From an uncultured Chitinophaga sp. (lineage in GTDB: Bacteria > Bacteroidota > Bacteroidia > Chitinophagales > Chitinophagaceae), in NCBI RefSeq assembly GCF_902168175.1, contig NZ_CABHOU010000095.1, positions 1 to 64,000 of the forward strand: 64,000 nucleotides of DNA. The letters run 5' to 3'. Shown in pieces: positions 35,268 to 44,646 of this stretch; position 1 is the stretch's first letter; each line of letters begins with the position of its first letter. The notes below the pieces were generated by a model that worked only from the letters and a program-made list of their open reading frames with translations, searched no databases and was not told the origin of the DNA. Position numbers and translations under genes: made by a program.

Positions 35268-37559
35268 ATGAATATTAAAATGAGTTTAAAAAACATACCC
35301 CTGCTCTGTTTATTGTACACACTTCCCTTACAGGCTCAAACCCGGAAACTGGAGGGTAAAATTACATCGGATGGCAAGCCTGTACCTTTTGCCAGCGTTG
35401 GGTTAACCGATATAAAAACAGGTACTACCAGCAATGAACTGGGTGAGTTTAAGATAGATGGGGTGGCACCCGGTACACATATTTTGCAGGTAACCGCTGT
35501 AGGTTATGTGAAATATGTTCAACAGATAAGGATAGCAGCAACGGGGGCTCCTTACCATATAGAACTACAGGCTACCTCATCCGCATTAAACGAGGTAGTA
35601 GTGTCAGGCACTTTAAAAGCGGTCAGCAAAATGGAAAGCCCGGTGCCGGTGGAAGTATACTCGCCTGTATTTTTCAGGCGTAACCCTACGCCCAGTATAT
35701 TCGACGCCCTGCAAAACATTAATGGCGTGCGGCCGCAACTGAACTGTAACGTATGTAACACCGGCGACATTCATATTAATGGTCTTGAAGGCCCTTACAC
35801 CATGGTAATGATAGACGGGATGCCGATCGTGAGCGCCCTGTCGACCGTGTACGGATTGTCGGGCATACCAAATAGTTTGGTGGAACGGGTAGAAATCGTG
35901 AAGGGACCCGCTTCGGCCTTGTATGGTTCCGAAGCGGTGGCGGGTTTGATTAATATCATTACTAAAGATCCGGTTACTGCCCCTTTGCTAACGGCCGATG
36001 TAATGACCACCAGTTGGCAGGAGCATAACGTAGATCTGGGGCTGCGGTTTAACATAGGCAAAAAGGCGAAGTCGCTGGTGGGCATTAACTATTATAATTA
36101 CCAGCAGCCGGAGGATAAAAACGGGGATGGTTTTACAGATGTTACCTTACAACACCGCATATCGGTGTTCAATAAATGGAGTTTCGATCGGAAAGAGGGA
36201 CGGGTGTTCACTATTGCGGCGCGCTACTTTTATGAAGACCGTTGGGGTGGGGAGATGAATTGGGACAAACAGTTCAGGGGTACCGATAGCGTGTATGGTG
36301 AAAGTATATACACCTCCCGCGTTGAGTTGATTGGTAATTACCAGCTACCGGTGAAAGAAAAGATGATGTTCCAGTTTTCGGTGAACCAGCACGATCAAAA
36401 CTCAGCTTACGGTACCACCTGGTTTAATGCGAAACAAAACATTGCGTTCGCACAGCTTACCTGGGACAAGCAGCTAGGCCGCCACGGACTGGTGGCTGGT
36501 TTGCCCTTCCGTTATACTTTTTATGATGATAACACAACGGCTACTGAAGATAAAACGGATCTTGGTTCGCGCAACCGCCCCGACCGCACTTACCTGCCAG
36601 GCATTTTCGTACAGGATGAGATAAAGCTGGCGCAGGCGCACACGCTGTTGCTGGGCATGCGTTACGATTATAACTCTATTCACGGCAGTATTGTTACCCC
36701 GCGCTTCGCTTACAAGTGGGCGCCTGATCATAATAATGTACTGCGACTGAACGCTGGTACCGGCTACCGCGTCGTATCCATCTTTACCGAAGATCATGCT
36801 GCCCTTACCGGTGCGCGGGAAGTAGTGATCAATGGCAGCCTGGACCCGGAGCGCAGTTGGAACGTAAACCTGAACTATGTAAAGAAGATACCGCTTAATA
36901 ATGCATTCCTTGGATTGGACGGTACCGTATTTTACACCCGTTTCTCCAACCGTATTATGCCCGATTACACCACCGATGCGCAGAAGATCATTTACCGGAA
37001 TCTCGATGGCCATGCCGTATCGAAAGGTATTAGTCTGAACACCGATGTCACATTTTCGTTTCCGCTGAAGTTAATTGCCGGCGCCACGTACACGGAAGTG
37101 TTTCAGGTAGAGCAGGGTGAAAAAACACGTCCTATGCTTACGGAAAAGATTACCGGTACCTGGAGCGCCTCTTATGCTTTTCGCAAAATAGGCCTCACGT
37201 TCGACTACACCGGTAATCTTTATGGACCTATGTTGCTACCCAGGCTAAGCGAAGAAGATCCCCGTGCGGCAGAGTCGCCGGTATGGAGCATACAGAATGT
37301 ACAACTGACGAAGAAACTGGGTAAAAACTGGGAGATATATGGGGGCCTTAAAAACATTCTGAACTTTACCCCACCTTCCAATTCCATAGCACGCTCGCAC
37401 GACCCTTTCGATAAACAGGTGCAGTTCGATGGCAATGGCCAGGTAATAGCTACCCCCGAAAATCCATACCGCCTCACCTTTGATCCCAGTTACGTATTTG
37501 CCCCGAACCAGGGCATCAGGGGCTTTCTTGGGGCGAGGTACATATTGCCGGTTAAATAA
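35268..37559 (+). CDS. TonB-dependent receptor, probably for a metal complex
   Basis: 764 residues from the ATG at 35268. A signal peptide (ending LQAQ) is followed by a carboxypeptidase-regulatory-like domain (KLEGKITSDGKPVPFASVGL, about 25-110), a plug domain (about 120-230; IHINGLEGPYTMVMIDGMPI, VERVEIVKGPASALYGSEAV) and a 22-strand barrel ending in FLGARYILPVK. The plug carries NCNVC (Cys160 and Cys163), which could bind a soft metal. These receptors import iron or copper chelates, cobalamin or other large ligands through the outer membrane using TonB. The neighbours (Fur, SCO) and shared palindromes point to a metal substrate, by inference. Confidence 0.93.
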   Translation: MNIKMSLKNIPLLCLLYTLPLQAQTRKLEGKITSDGKPVPFASVGLTDIKTGTTSNELGEFKIDGVAPGTHILQVTAVGYVKYVQQIRIAATGAPYHIELQATSSALNEVVVSGTLKAVSKMESPVPVEVYSPVFFRRNPTPSIFDALQNINGVRPQLNCNVCNTGDIHINGLEGPYTMVMIDGMPIVSALSTVYGLSGIPNSLVERVEIVKGPASALYGSEAVAGLINIITKDPVTAPLLTADVMTTSWQEHNVDLGLRFNIGKKAKSLVGINYYNYQQPEDKNGDGFTDVTLQHRISVFNKWSFDRKEGRVFTIAARYFYEDRWGGEMNWDKQFRGTDSVYGESIYTSRVELIGNYQLPVKEKMMFQFSVNQHDQNSAYGTTWFNAKQNIAFAQLTWDKQLGRHGLVAGLPFRYTFYDDNTTATEDKTDLGSRNRPDRTYLPGIFVQDEIKLAQAHTLLLGMRYDYNSIHGSIVTPRFAYKWAPDHNNVLRLNAGTGYRVVSIFTEDHAALTGAREVVINGSLDPERSWNVNLNYVKKIPLNNAFLGLDGTVFYTRFSNRIMPDYTTDAQKIIYRNLDGHAVSKGISLNTDVTFSFPLKLIAGATYTEVFQVEQGEKTRPMLTEKITGTWSASYAFRKIGLTFDYTGNLYGPMLLPRLSEEDPRAAESPVWSIQNVQLTKKLGKNWEIYGGLKNILNFTPPSNSIARSHDPFDKQVQFDGNGQVIATPENPYRLTFDPSYVFAPNQGIRGFLGARYILPVK

Positions 37560-37567
37560 GTGCAGTT

Positions 37568-37583
37568 GCGGTGTATACACCGC
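37568..37583 (+). terminator. hairpin after the TonB receptor gene
   Basis: A perfect 16-bp palindrome (GCGGTGTA and complement) 9 bp past the stop codon; no T run, so terminator activity is uncertain. Confidence 0.4.
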
Positions 37584-37681
37584 CGGCCTATGGAAAAGCG
37601 GTTACTTCGCCCGTATGAGTCTTCACGGAAGGTACGTGGATACAAGCAGGATGTGAGGAAGATACAACGTGAGCGGCACGT

Positions 37682-37862
37682 AAGCGGAGGATGAGCGGAC
37701 GGTGAGCGGACGATGAGGCCTGTTTTCAGGCATGCGGGTGCGATTGCGACAGTTGTTCGAAATGTAGATGGTGTCTACATAGAGTAAGGTGGAAGTATGT
37801 TGAAGCGGAGGGTAAGCGGACGGTGAGGGGTTTTTTCGGGCACGCGGGTGCAATTGCGACAG
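37682..37862. repeat. duplicated ~70-bp repeat with internal 11-bp tandem units
   Basis: Two imperfect copies (37682-37752 and 37803-37862) share AAGCGGAGG, AAGCGGACGGTGAG-like units, GCGGGTGC and ATTGCGACAG. The first has an extra 11-bp tandem unit (TGAGCGGACGG/A). No coding potential. Confidence 0.6.
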
Positions 37863-37867
37863 GTTTT

Positions 37868-37901
37868 GCCCAATAGAATTGATGCCGCTGAAGGGAGTGA
37901 C
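37868..37901 (+). repeat. REP-like element, copy A (partial)
   Basis: GCCCAAT, 15 variable nt, then GAAGGGAGTGAC; the 3' part of the family consensus is missing. See copies at 38224 and 58978. Confidence 0.6.
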
Positions 37902-37974
37902 CTTTAGGTTTGTTGCGCGGTACAAGAGGTTATTGCGTAGTGCGAGACGCTGCGGATGCTAAACTATATTGTGT

Positions 37975-38206
37975 GCCCGCGTTAGCGGGCATCACCCTGC
38001 CCGTCATGGCGAGGAACGAAGCCATCCTCCGCTCCAGTCTCCGCACGAGATACGCATGGTCTACATGACTATTAGGTAATAGCAACATGCACCTTATTCG
38101 TAACGGCAGCGTTGCCTTCCGGGAAGCTTTTACTGTTGCGAAGACTTGAGCGGAGGATGGCTTCGTTCCTCGCCATGACGATCTAGTGACGCCCGCTAAC
38201 GCGGGC
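37975..38206. repeat. 232-bp inverted-repeat element (MITE/REP-like)
   Basis: The outer arms are exact complements: GCCCGCGTTAGCGGGC (37975-37990, itself a small hairpin) and 38191-38206. Inner arms of 33 bp (38002-38034 and 38148-38180; contain GGCGAGGAACGAAGCCATCC) are also perfect. The 113-bp centre is unique. GCGAGGAACGAAGC-type sequences are known as dispersed repeats in many bacterial genomes. No transposase is present. Confidence 0.75.
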
Positions 38207-38223
38207 AGTGGTGATTAGTTTCT

Positions 38224-38275
38224 GCCCAATAATGTTCAAACAGCTGAAGGGAGTGACACAACGGCGGCCGAATAG
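38224..38275 (+). repeat. REP-like element, copy B
   Basis: GCCCAAT, exactly 15 nt, then GAAGGGAGTGACACAACGGC and GGCCGAATAG. It is identical over 24 bp to copy C at 58978 (inverted). It lies 25 bp past the stop of the minus-strand outer-membrane gene. Confidence 0.65.
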
Positions 38276-38300
38276 AAAGGAGAAGTTTGTTCCTAAGAAA

Positions 38301-38966
38301 TTAAAATCCTAATCCCAGTTTAATACCGAGATGAAGGCTTGGGAGTACCTGTACCAGCTGACCATTGTCGGGCGTAGCGATGCCGTTTTTATTATCGAAA
38401 GCCAGGTAGTTATATACTTTCGTACGCAGGCCCACCCCGAGGTATGGGTCCATCACGAACCTGCCACGCGAAAACTGGCGACCGAGCAGCAGTTGCAGGC
38501 CGTATACGTTTTTGGTGGCATCGCCGGTGTAGGTAACGTCGTTGATTATGTAGTTTTCTTTCGGGTAGAATATCTTTTTATAGAACAGGATGGGTTGGAA
38601 GTAGGTGCCTTTTGCGTGCAATACCCCCGACGACTGGCCGAGGTACCAGCGGAGTCCTGCGCGAAAGCCAAGACCGGTGGCCTCTACGAACTGTCCTGTG
38701 CTGATGCGGGGTTTCTTTTGACCGTAGTCGATCCTTTTGGTGAGTACATAATCCGGGTAGTCGGTGTATATACCCATTATACCCAGTTCAACACTCAGTT
38801 TATCCGTGAGCATTTGTTCCACTGTAATATCCAGTGCGCTGATTAGGCTGGAAGGATTGAATTTAATGAAAGTACGTTTGCCCCTGCTATCCTGTGAAGT
38901 TTCCTGTGCACTGGCAACCAGGCCGGGCATTGTGGCCAACATGAGGATGAGTAATGCTCTTTTCAT
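38301..38966 (-). CDS. predicted outer-membrane beta-barrel protein, unknown function
   Basis: 221 residues with a signal peptide (ending VASAQ). The mature part begins FIKFNPSSLISALDITVEQML, similar in style to DUF3575-like barrel proteins, and continues with alternating strands (GLGFRAGLRWYL, VMDPYLGVGLRTKVYNYL) ending in HLGIKLGLGF. This suits an 8-strand outer-membrane barrel. No function is assigned. It lies between a repeat nest and purN. Confidence 0.75.
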   Translation of the reverse strand: MKRALLILMLATMPGLVASAQETSQDSRGKRTFIKFNPSSLISALDITVEQMLTDKLSVELGIMGIYTDYPDYVLTKRIDYGQKKPRISTGQFVEATGLGFRAGLRWYLGQSSGVLHAKGTYFQPILFYKKIFYPKENYIINDVTYTGDATKNVYGLQLLLGRQFSRGRFVMDPYLGVGLRTKVYNYLAFDNKNGIATPDNGQLVQVLPSLHLGIKLGLGF

Positions 38967-39018
38967 ATGGATAAATGAACTTTAAACAGGCGGAAAAAGC
39001 TGCGCCGCCCGTTGATTT

Positions 39019-39582
39019 TCAAGACAATAATCGTTCCACAATTACCGGGTACCACCGGTGTTCCAGCGCATGCACCTTTTTGGCCACAATGGCCGGAGTA
39101 TCGGTTGGGTCTACATTACAGCGCTCCTGCAATATCACCCGTCCATCGTCATATTTATCGTTTACATAGTGTATAGTAATACCAGTTTCCGATTCGCCGG
39201 CGGCAATTACCGCTTCGTGAACGAAGTGTCCGTACATGCCTTTACCGCCAAATTTGGGGAGCAGGGCAGGGTGGATGTTGATAATTTTATCCGGAAAGGC
39301 GGCTACCAGGTTAGCAGGCACTTTCCAGAGGAAGCCAGCCAGTACAACGAGGTCAATTTCCATTTCCTGTAAAATGGACACATAATCGTCTGAACGGAAA
39401 AACATCTCTTTATCAATGAGTAAGGTAGGAATGCTTTCGGCGGCGGCGATGTCCAGTACCCCGGCGCCTGGTTTGTTACAGAGGATCACTTTTACCTTTA
39501 TGGTATCGGAATTCCTGAGGTGGTCGATAATTTTCTTAGCATTGCTCCCGGCACCGGAAGCGAAAATGGCAATATTTTTCAA
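39019..39582 (-). CDS. purN: phosphoribosylglycinamide formyltransferase
   Basis: 187 residues, normal length. It begins with MKNIAIFASGAGSN (folate/phosphate loop); the catalytic region has INIHPALLPKFGGKGMYGHFVHEAVI and the Asp in HYVNDKYDDG. It adds a formyl group from 10-formyl-tetrahydrofolate to GAR in purine synthesis. The start is TTG at 39582: an in-frame stop lies 4 codons upstream and no ATG is available, and the protein begins exactly where homologues do. A TATTTTTG box on the minus strand lies 35 nt upstream. Confidence 0.96.
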   Translation of the reverse strand: MKNIAIFASGAGSNAKKIIDHLRNSDTIKVKVILCNKPGAGVLDIAAAESIPTLLIDKEMFFRSDDYVSILQEMEIDLVVLAGFLWKVPANLVAAFPDKIINIHPALLPKFGGKGMYGHFVHEAVIAAGESETGITIHYVNDKYDDGRVILQERCNVDPTDTPAIVAKKVHALEHRWYPVIVERLLS

Positions 39583-39617
39583 AGCAGTTACTTATTTAAA
39601 TCGGTTCTTAGCCGGTG

Positions 39618-39625
39618 CAAAAATA
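39618..39625 (-). promoter_or_regulatory. -7 box TATTTTTG of purN
   Basis: Perfect TAnnTTTG on the minus strand, 35 nt before the TTG start of purN. Confidence 0.5.
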
Positions 39626-40082
39626 GGATTTGTGAAAGACTATTTCATTTTGGAGGGGAGCCGGGGTCAAAAAAGACATGGACCGCAATAAACATTTTTA
39701 TGCAGGTTTTGTTAGGAGGTGAAGGTTACTATATATATTAGATGTATTTTTATAAGGAGCAGTATAATATAAGGAGCAAAAATCGAAAACCTTAAGAATC
39801 AATTCCCTTTGTAGCGTTCGCATGATAGAAATTCAAATCTGTGTTTGATGTGAAAATTGTATCGGAGATGTTTAAATAAACATCAGTACAAATTGATTTA
39901 CAAAACATGATTTTTATCATAATAGACCTCGGGAGCTTGTAACAGTATGTTTGATGATTCTATGAAACCCTTATCTGCAAAGGAAGTAAGCTGGTTTTAA
40001 ACTTGAGGATTATATATAAAAGTTTGTTTAAATGCAAACAAGAATTTTTTATGGTTGTTGATAAATTGTCAATATTCTGTCT

Positions 40083-40090
40083 TATTTTTG
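40083..40090 (+). promoter_or_regulatory. -7 box TATTTTTG of the act operon
   Basis: Perfect TAnnTTTG, with a TTG at 40058-40060 as a possible -33 element (22-bp spacer). It leaves a leader of about 45-70 nt before actA. Confidence 0.55.
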
Positions 40091-40137
40091 TGGGCACTTT
40101 TAAAGAAACCTAAGGTCAAATCTAAATTATATAGGCT

Positions 40138-41412
40138 GTGTATTGTCGTGTTTCCATTCTTTTGCGCAAGCAATTTGTGAGTGTTCTTATCCTATGCGTT
40201 GGTCTGGTGTTTTCTTTTACACCTGCTCGCGCTGCAGATCCTGCTGCTGGTAAGGCCATATTTCAGGCAAATTGTGCTTCGTGCCATAATGTTCAGAAAA
40301 AATTGACAGGTCCTGCCCTTAAGGGTGTTGAGGATAGGTGGCCTGATAAGCAATTGCTCCATAAGTGGATCAAGAACTCAGCGGGCGTTATCGCAAGCGG
40401 TGATGCTTATGCGAATGCGCTGTACAAAGAGTACAACGGTACAGCCATGCCTGCTTTCCCTACCCTGTCTGAAGCAGATATCGATAACATTCTGGCCTTC
40501 GTTGATGCTGAAAGCAATAAAGTACCGGCAGCACCAGGTGGTGGCGGTGGTACAACTACTGCGGCCAAGTCAGAAGATTCTGGCAGCAGCAGCCTGATCT
40601 TCGGTGTTATCACCCTGATCCTGGCAGTTGTAGCGGTTATCCTGATGCAGATCAACAGCAACCTGAACAAACTCGCTGCTGAGAAAGAAGGTGTTGATCA
40701 TCCGGAGCCAGTTCCTTTCTACAAAAACAAAGCTTACATCGCACTCGGTATCATGATACTGTTTATGATCGGCGGTTACTTCACCATTCAGGGTGCAATT
40801 GGCCTGGGTCGTACACAGGACTACATGCCAGAGCAACCCATCTTCTACTCTCACAAAGTACACGCAGGTACTAACCAGATCAGCTGTCTCTACTGCCACT
40901 CCGGCGCCGAAAAGAGCAAGCACGCTATGATCCCTTCTGAAAACGTGTGTATGAACTGTCACAAAGCTATTACTGAGTATACTGGTGAAGACCTTTACAC
41001 TGCAGAAGGCAAAAAAGTGAATGGTACCGCGGAAATTCAGAAACTGTTCGACAAAGTTGGATGGGACCCTAAAGCTGGTAAATATGTAAAAGCAGGCGAG
41101 CCTATCGAGTGGACCAAAATTCACAACCTGCCTGATCACGTATACTTCAACCACTCACAGCACATAGTAGCAGGTAAAGTTCAGTGCCAGACATGTCATG
41201 GTAACATCCAGGAAATGGACGAAGTTCACCAGCATGCAGACCTTTCAATGGGTTGGTGCGTAAACTGTCACCGTACAACTAAAGTTCAGTTCGTAGAAAA
41301 CGATTACTACAAGATTTTCGAAAAACTGCACAAAGACATCGAATCCGGCCACATCGACAGCGTAACTGTTGAGATGGTAGGTGGTACTGAATGTCAGAAA
41401 TGTCACTACTAA
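40138..41412 (+). CDS. actA: alternative complex III multiheme cytochrome c ActA (six hemes)
   Basis: 424 residues from GTG at 40138; TTG at 40162 would give MRKQFVSVLILC, an equally good signal peptide start, and no ATG is available. After the signal peptide comes a monoheme cytochrome c domain (CASCH, 46-50), a Gly/Ser-rich linker, two membrane segments (ITLILAVVAVILM; IALGIMILFMIGGYF) and a pentaheme part (CLYCH, CMNCH, CQTCH, CVNCH, CQKCH, the last ending the protein). ActA of alternative complex III is usually pentaheme; the extra N-terminal heme domain probably hands electrons to the oxidase. First gene of the respiratory run. Confidence 0.93.
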   Translation: MYCRVSILLRKQFVSVLILCVGLVFSFTPARAADPAAGKAIFQANCASCHNVQKKLTGPALKGVEDRWPDKQLLHKWIKNSAGVIASGDAYANALYKEYNGTAMPAFPTLSEADIDNILAFVDAESNKVPAAPGGGGGTTTAAKSEDSGSSSLIFGVITLILAVVAVILMQINSNLNKLAAEKEGVDHPEPVPFYKNKAYIALGIMILFMIGGYFTIQGAIGLGRTQDYMPEQPIFYSHKVHAGTNQISCLYCHSGAEKSKHAMIPSENVCMNCHKAITEYTGEDLYTAEGKKVNGTAEIQKLFDKVGWDPKAGKYVKAGEPIEWTKIHNLPDHVYFNHSQHIVAGKVQCQTCHGNIQEMDEVHQHADLSMGWCVNCHRTTKVQFVENDYYKIFEKLHKDIESGHIDSVTVEMVGGTECQKCHY

Positions 41413-41529
41413 TCAGATAAGAATCAACACGGCCCGGCCGGGTAACAGTATACTTGTATAGCAACTGAAGACGCCCGCCGCCGAATATTGCAACCGATCA
41501 TTTATAAAATCGTAACTCGTTAATATAAC

Positions 41530-44500
41530 ATGGAGCAAAAAAAGTATTGGAAAGGCTTGGAGGAGTTGCACAATACACCTGCGCATCAGGATATTGTGAA
41601 GAACGAATTCGGAGAAGAACTTCCGTTTGAAGAGAGCGAGAGCCTGCTGAATGCCGCTACCCCTCGACGGGACTTCCTGAAATACCTGGGTTTCACTACA
41701 GCCGCGGCAACTATTGCAGCAAGCTGTGAAACTCCGATCAAGAAGGCGATTCCTTATGTAAACAAGCCGGAAGAAATTACGCCTGGCGTACCTAACTTAT
41801 ATGCTTCCACGTACGTAACCGACGGTGACTTCGTTCCCCTGGTGGTTAAAACCCGAGAGGGTCGCCCCATCAAGATAGAAGGTAACGAAATGTCTACTAT
41901 CACCGGTGGTTCTACCACAGCAAGGGTACAAGGTTCGGTACTGAGCCTGTACGATGTGGCCCGTGTACGTGTACCGGGTGCTGTAACCAAGGATAATGAA
42001 AGAGGTTTCATCGTAAAAGATATGACCTTCGCAGAGCTGGACAAACAAGTGATGTCCGCACTGGCAGGTTTAGGTGGCAAACCAGTTGTGCTGCTTACTT
42101 CTACCATTATCAGCCCTACTACTAAACAAGTGATCAGCGAGTTCCTGGCTAAATATCCAGGTGGCCGTCATGTTACTTACGATACTATTTCTTACTCCGG
42201 TATGCTGCTCGCTAACGAAGCATCTTACGGAAAAAGAACTTTACCTGCTTACCATTTCGAAAATGCCAAAGTAATAGTGAGCCTGGGCGCCGACTTCCTC
42301 GGTACCTGGTTGAACACTGCTGAAATTACAAGGCAATACGGCGCTACCCGTAAGATCAATGCTGCTAAACCGGAAATGAGCAAACACTTCCAGTTCGAAA
42401 GCACGATGAGCCTTACCGGTGCAAACGCCGACGAAAGGTTTACACACCGTCCGTCTCAGGCCGGCGCTGTAGCCCTGGCGCTGTACTCAGCACTGGGTGG
42501 CGGTGTTGCAATGCCTGCACTGGACGAGAATGTAAAAGCCGGTGTACTGAAAGCTGCTAAAGCTATTCAGGCTAACAACGGTAAAACACTGGTAGTAAGT
42601 GGTTCAAACGATGTGAACGTACAGATCATTGTAAACGCCATCAACAGCCTGGCGGGTGCAAACGGTACTACGATCGACTGGGCTACTACTTCCCCTATCC
42701 GTCAGGGTATTGATGCAGACATGCATCAGCTGGTAGACGATATGAACGCCGGTGCTATCGGTGCCCTGTTCATCGCTGGTGTTAACCCTGCCTACGATTA
42801 CTTCGATGCTGATAAATTCAAATCAGGTATCGCTAAAGTAGGTCTGAGCGTTTCATTCAACGAGCGCCTCGACGAAACCAGCCAGCTTTGTAAATTTATG
42901 GCTCCTGACCACCACTACCTCGAAAGCTGGGGTGATGCTGAAGGCAGGACCGGTTATATCTCTTTCATACAGCCTACCATTGCGCCGTTGTTCAAAACAC
43001 GCGCTATTCAGGACAGCCTGCTTACCTGGAGTGGCAACACCACTGCATGGGTAGATTACCTGAAGAACCTCTGGATCGCCAAACTGGGTGGCCTGGAACA
43101 ATGGAACAAAACACTCCAGGACGGTATCATTGAACCCGCTACCGCACCAGCACTGGGTGGAGCAACCTTTGCTGCCGACGCTGCAGCAGCTGCAGGCAAG
43201 ATCAGCACTAAAAAAGGTGGCAAATACGAACTGGTTCTGTACCAGAAAGTAGCTATCGGTAGCGGTAAAGAGGCAAACAATCCATGGTTGCAGGAAATGC
43301 CCGATCCAATTACCCGTTCTACCTGGGATAACTACGCTTGTGTGTCCAACTCTTTCGCTAAAAACTACAAAGAGGAACTGGGCGACGATTACGAGATCAA
43401 TGCAGAAAGAAAAGTACTGAGAATAAAAGCTAACGGTAAAACTATTGAATTGCCTTTGCTGATCGTTCCGGGTATCCATCCTGAAACAATCGCCATTGCA
43501 GTTGGTTATGGCCGCGGCGATGCAAAACTGATCGGTAAAGCAGCCGGTAACATCGGTAAAAATGCTTATCCTTTTGTAAGCTTTAATGGTCAGACTTTCG
43601 ATTACTTCGCTACCGATGCTACAGTAGAAGCAACAGGTGAAAAATATGCGGTGGGTCTTACTCAAACGCATAACAGCTACGAAGGCCGTCCGATCATTAA
43701 AGAAACTACACTCGAAGAGTTCATTGCGAACCCTAAAGATGTAAACCACGACCGTGAGAAACTTCATCACTATGGTGAGGATTTCGCACTGGACGCTACC
43801 ATGTATAAAGATGTACACGGCACCCTGATCCCGAACAACGGTGTGAAATGGGGTATGTCTATCGACCTTAACACCTGTTTCGGTTGTGGCGCCTGTACGA
43901 TCGCCTGTCAGGCAGAAAACAACGTTTCTGTTGTAGGTAAAGAGCAGGTAATTAAAGCACACGAAATGCACTGGCTGCGTATCGACCGTTACTTTGCGGG
44001 TGATGAAAACAACCCTGAAGTAGTGTTCCAGCCAATGCTTTGCCAGCACTGTGACAACGCACCTTGTGAGAACGTTTGTCCGGTAGCTGCTACCAACCAC
44101 AGTGCAGAAGGTATTAACCAGATGGCATATAACCGTTGTATCGGTACCCGTTATTGCGCAAACAACTGTCCTTACAAAGTTCGTCGCTTTAACTGGAGAG
44201 ACTGGAACGGTGCAGATAGCTTTGAGAACAACCTGTACGATGTGGCCGATATGAACGAAAGCCTTACCCGTATGGTGTTGAACCCGGATGTTGTGGTTCG
44301 TGCCCGTGGTACTATGGAAAAATGTTCTTTCTGTGTGCAGCGTTTGCAGGATGCTAAACTGACTGCTAAGAAAGCGGGTCGTCCGATTAAGGACGGTGAA
44401 GCAAGAACTGCTTGTCAGCAGGCTTGTGCTTCCGACTCTATCATTTTCGGTAACGTAAATGATAAAGAAAGCGCCATCTTCAAACTCCGTAACCAGGAGC

Positions 44501-44646
44501 AGAAAGATCGTTTGTTCTATGTATTGGAAGAAATCCATACACTGCCAAACATCAACTACCTGGCTAAGATCAGGAACAAGGACGCAGCGCCTAAAGTTTC
44601 TGAACATGGCGAGGCGCATAAACCTAAAGAGGCAGCGCACCACTAA
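41530..44646 (+). CDS. actB: alternative complex III iron-sulfur subunit ActB
   Basis: 1038 residues. The N-terminus has a Tat-type signal (TPRRDFLKYLGF, Arg46-Arg47) ending in a lipobox-like AASC (Cys66). The large middle part is like a molybdopterin oxidoreductase but without cofactor in this family. From about residue 780 an FeS domain carries four cysteine groups (CFGCGACTIAC; CQHCDNAPCENVC; CIGTRYCANNC; CSFCVQRL with CQQAC), enough for three 4Fe-4S and one 3Fe-4S clusters. It relays electrons from quinol in the ActC site to the hemes of ActA. It is the fused ActB1-ActB2 form. Confidence 0.94.
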   Translation: MEQKKYWKGLEELHNTPAHQDIVKNEFGEELPFEESESLLNAATPRRDFLKYLGFTTAAATIAASCETPIKKAIPYVNKPEEITPGVPNLYASTYVTDGDFVPLVVKTREGRPIKIEGNEMSTITGGSTTARVQGSVLSLYDVARVRVPGAVTKDNERGFIVKDMTFAELDKQVMSALAGLGGKPVVLLTSTIISPTTKQVISEFLAKYPGGRHVTYDTISYSGMLLANEASYGKRTLPAYHFENAKVIVSLGADFLGTWLNTAEITRQYGATRKINAAKPEMSKHFQFESTMSLTGANADERFTHRPSQAGAVALALYSALGGGVAMPALDENVKAGVLKAAKAIQANNGKTLVVSGSNDVNVQIIVNAINSLAGANGTTIDWATTSPIRQGIDADMHQLVDDMNAGAIGALFIAGVNPAYDYFDADKFKSGIAKVGLSVSFNERLDETSQLCKFMAPDHHYLESWGDAEGRTGYISFIQPTIAPLFKTRAIQDSLLTWSGNTTAWVDYLKNLWIAKLGGLEQWNKTLQDGIIEPATAPALGGATFAADAAAAAGKISTKKGGKYELVLYQKVAIGSGKEANNPWLQEMPDPITRSTWDNYACVSNSFAKNYKEELGDDYEINAERKVLRIKANGKTIELPLLIVPGIHPETIAIAVGYGRGDAKLIGKAAGNIGKNAYPFVSFNGQTFDYFATDATVEATGEKYAVGLTQTHNSYEGRPIIKETTLEEFIANPKDVNHDREKLHHYGEDFALDATMYKDVHGTLIPNNGVKWGMSIDLNTCFGCGACTIACQAENNVSVVGKEQVIKAHEMHWLRIDRYFAGDENNPEVVFQPMLCQHCDNAPCENVCPVAATNHSAEGINQMAYNRCIGTRYCANNCPYKVRRFNWRDWNGADSFENNLYDVADMNESLTRMVLNPDVVVRARGTMEKCSFCVQRLQDAKLTAKKAGRPIKDGEARTACQQACASDSIIFGNVNDKESAIFKLRNQEQKDRLFYVLEEIHTLPNINYLAKIRNKDAAPKVSEHGEAHKPKEAAHH

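Larger units (their letters stand above)
39583..40137. other. 555-bp AT-rich intergenic region between purN and the respiratory operon
   Basis: No coding sequence. It holds the purN promoter box (39618-39625) and the respiratory operon promoter candidate (40083-40090). The middle is AT-rich with no distinct structure that I can see. Confidence 0.5.
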
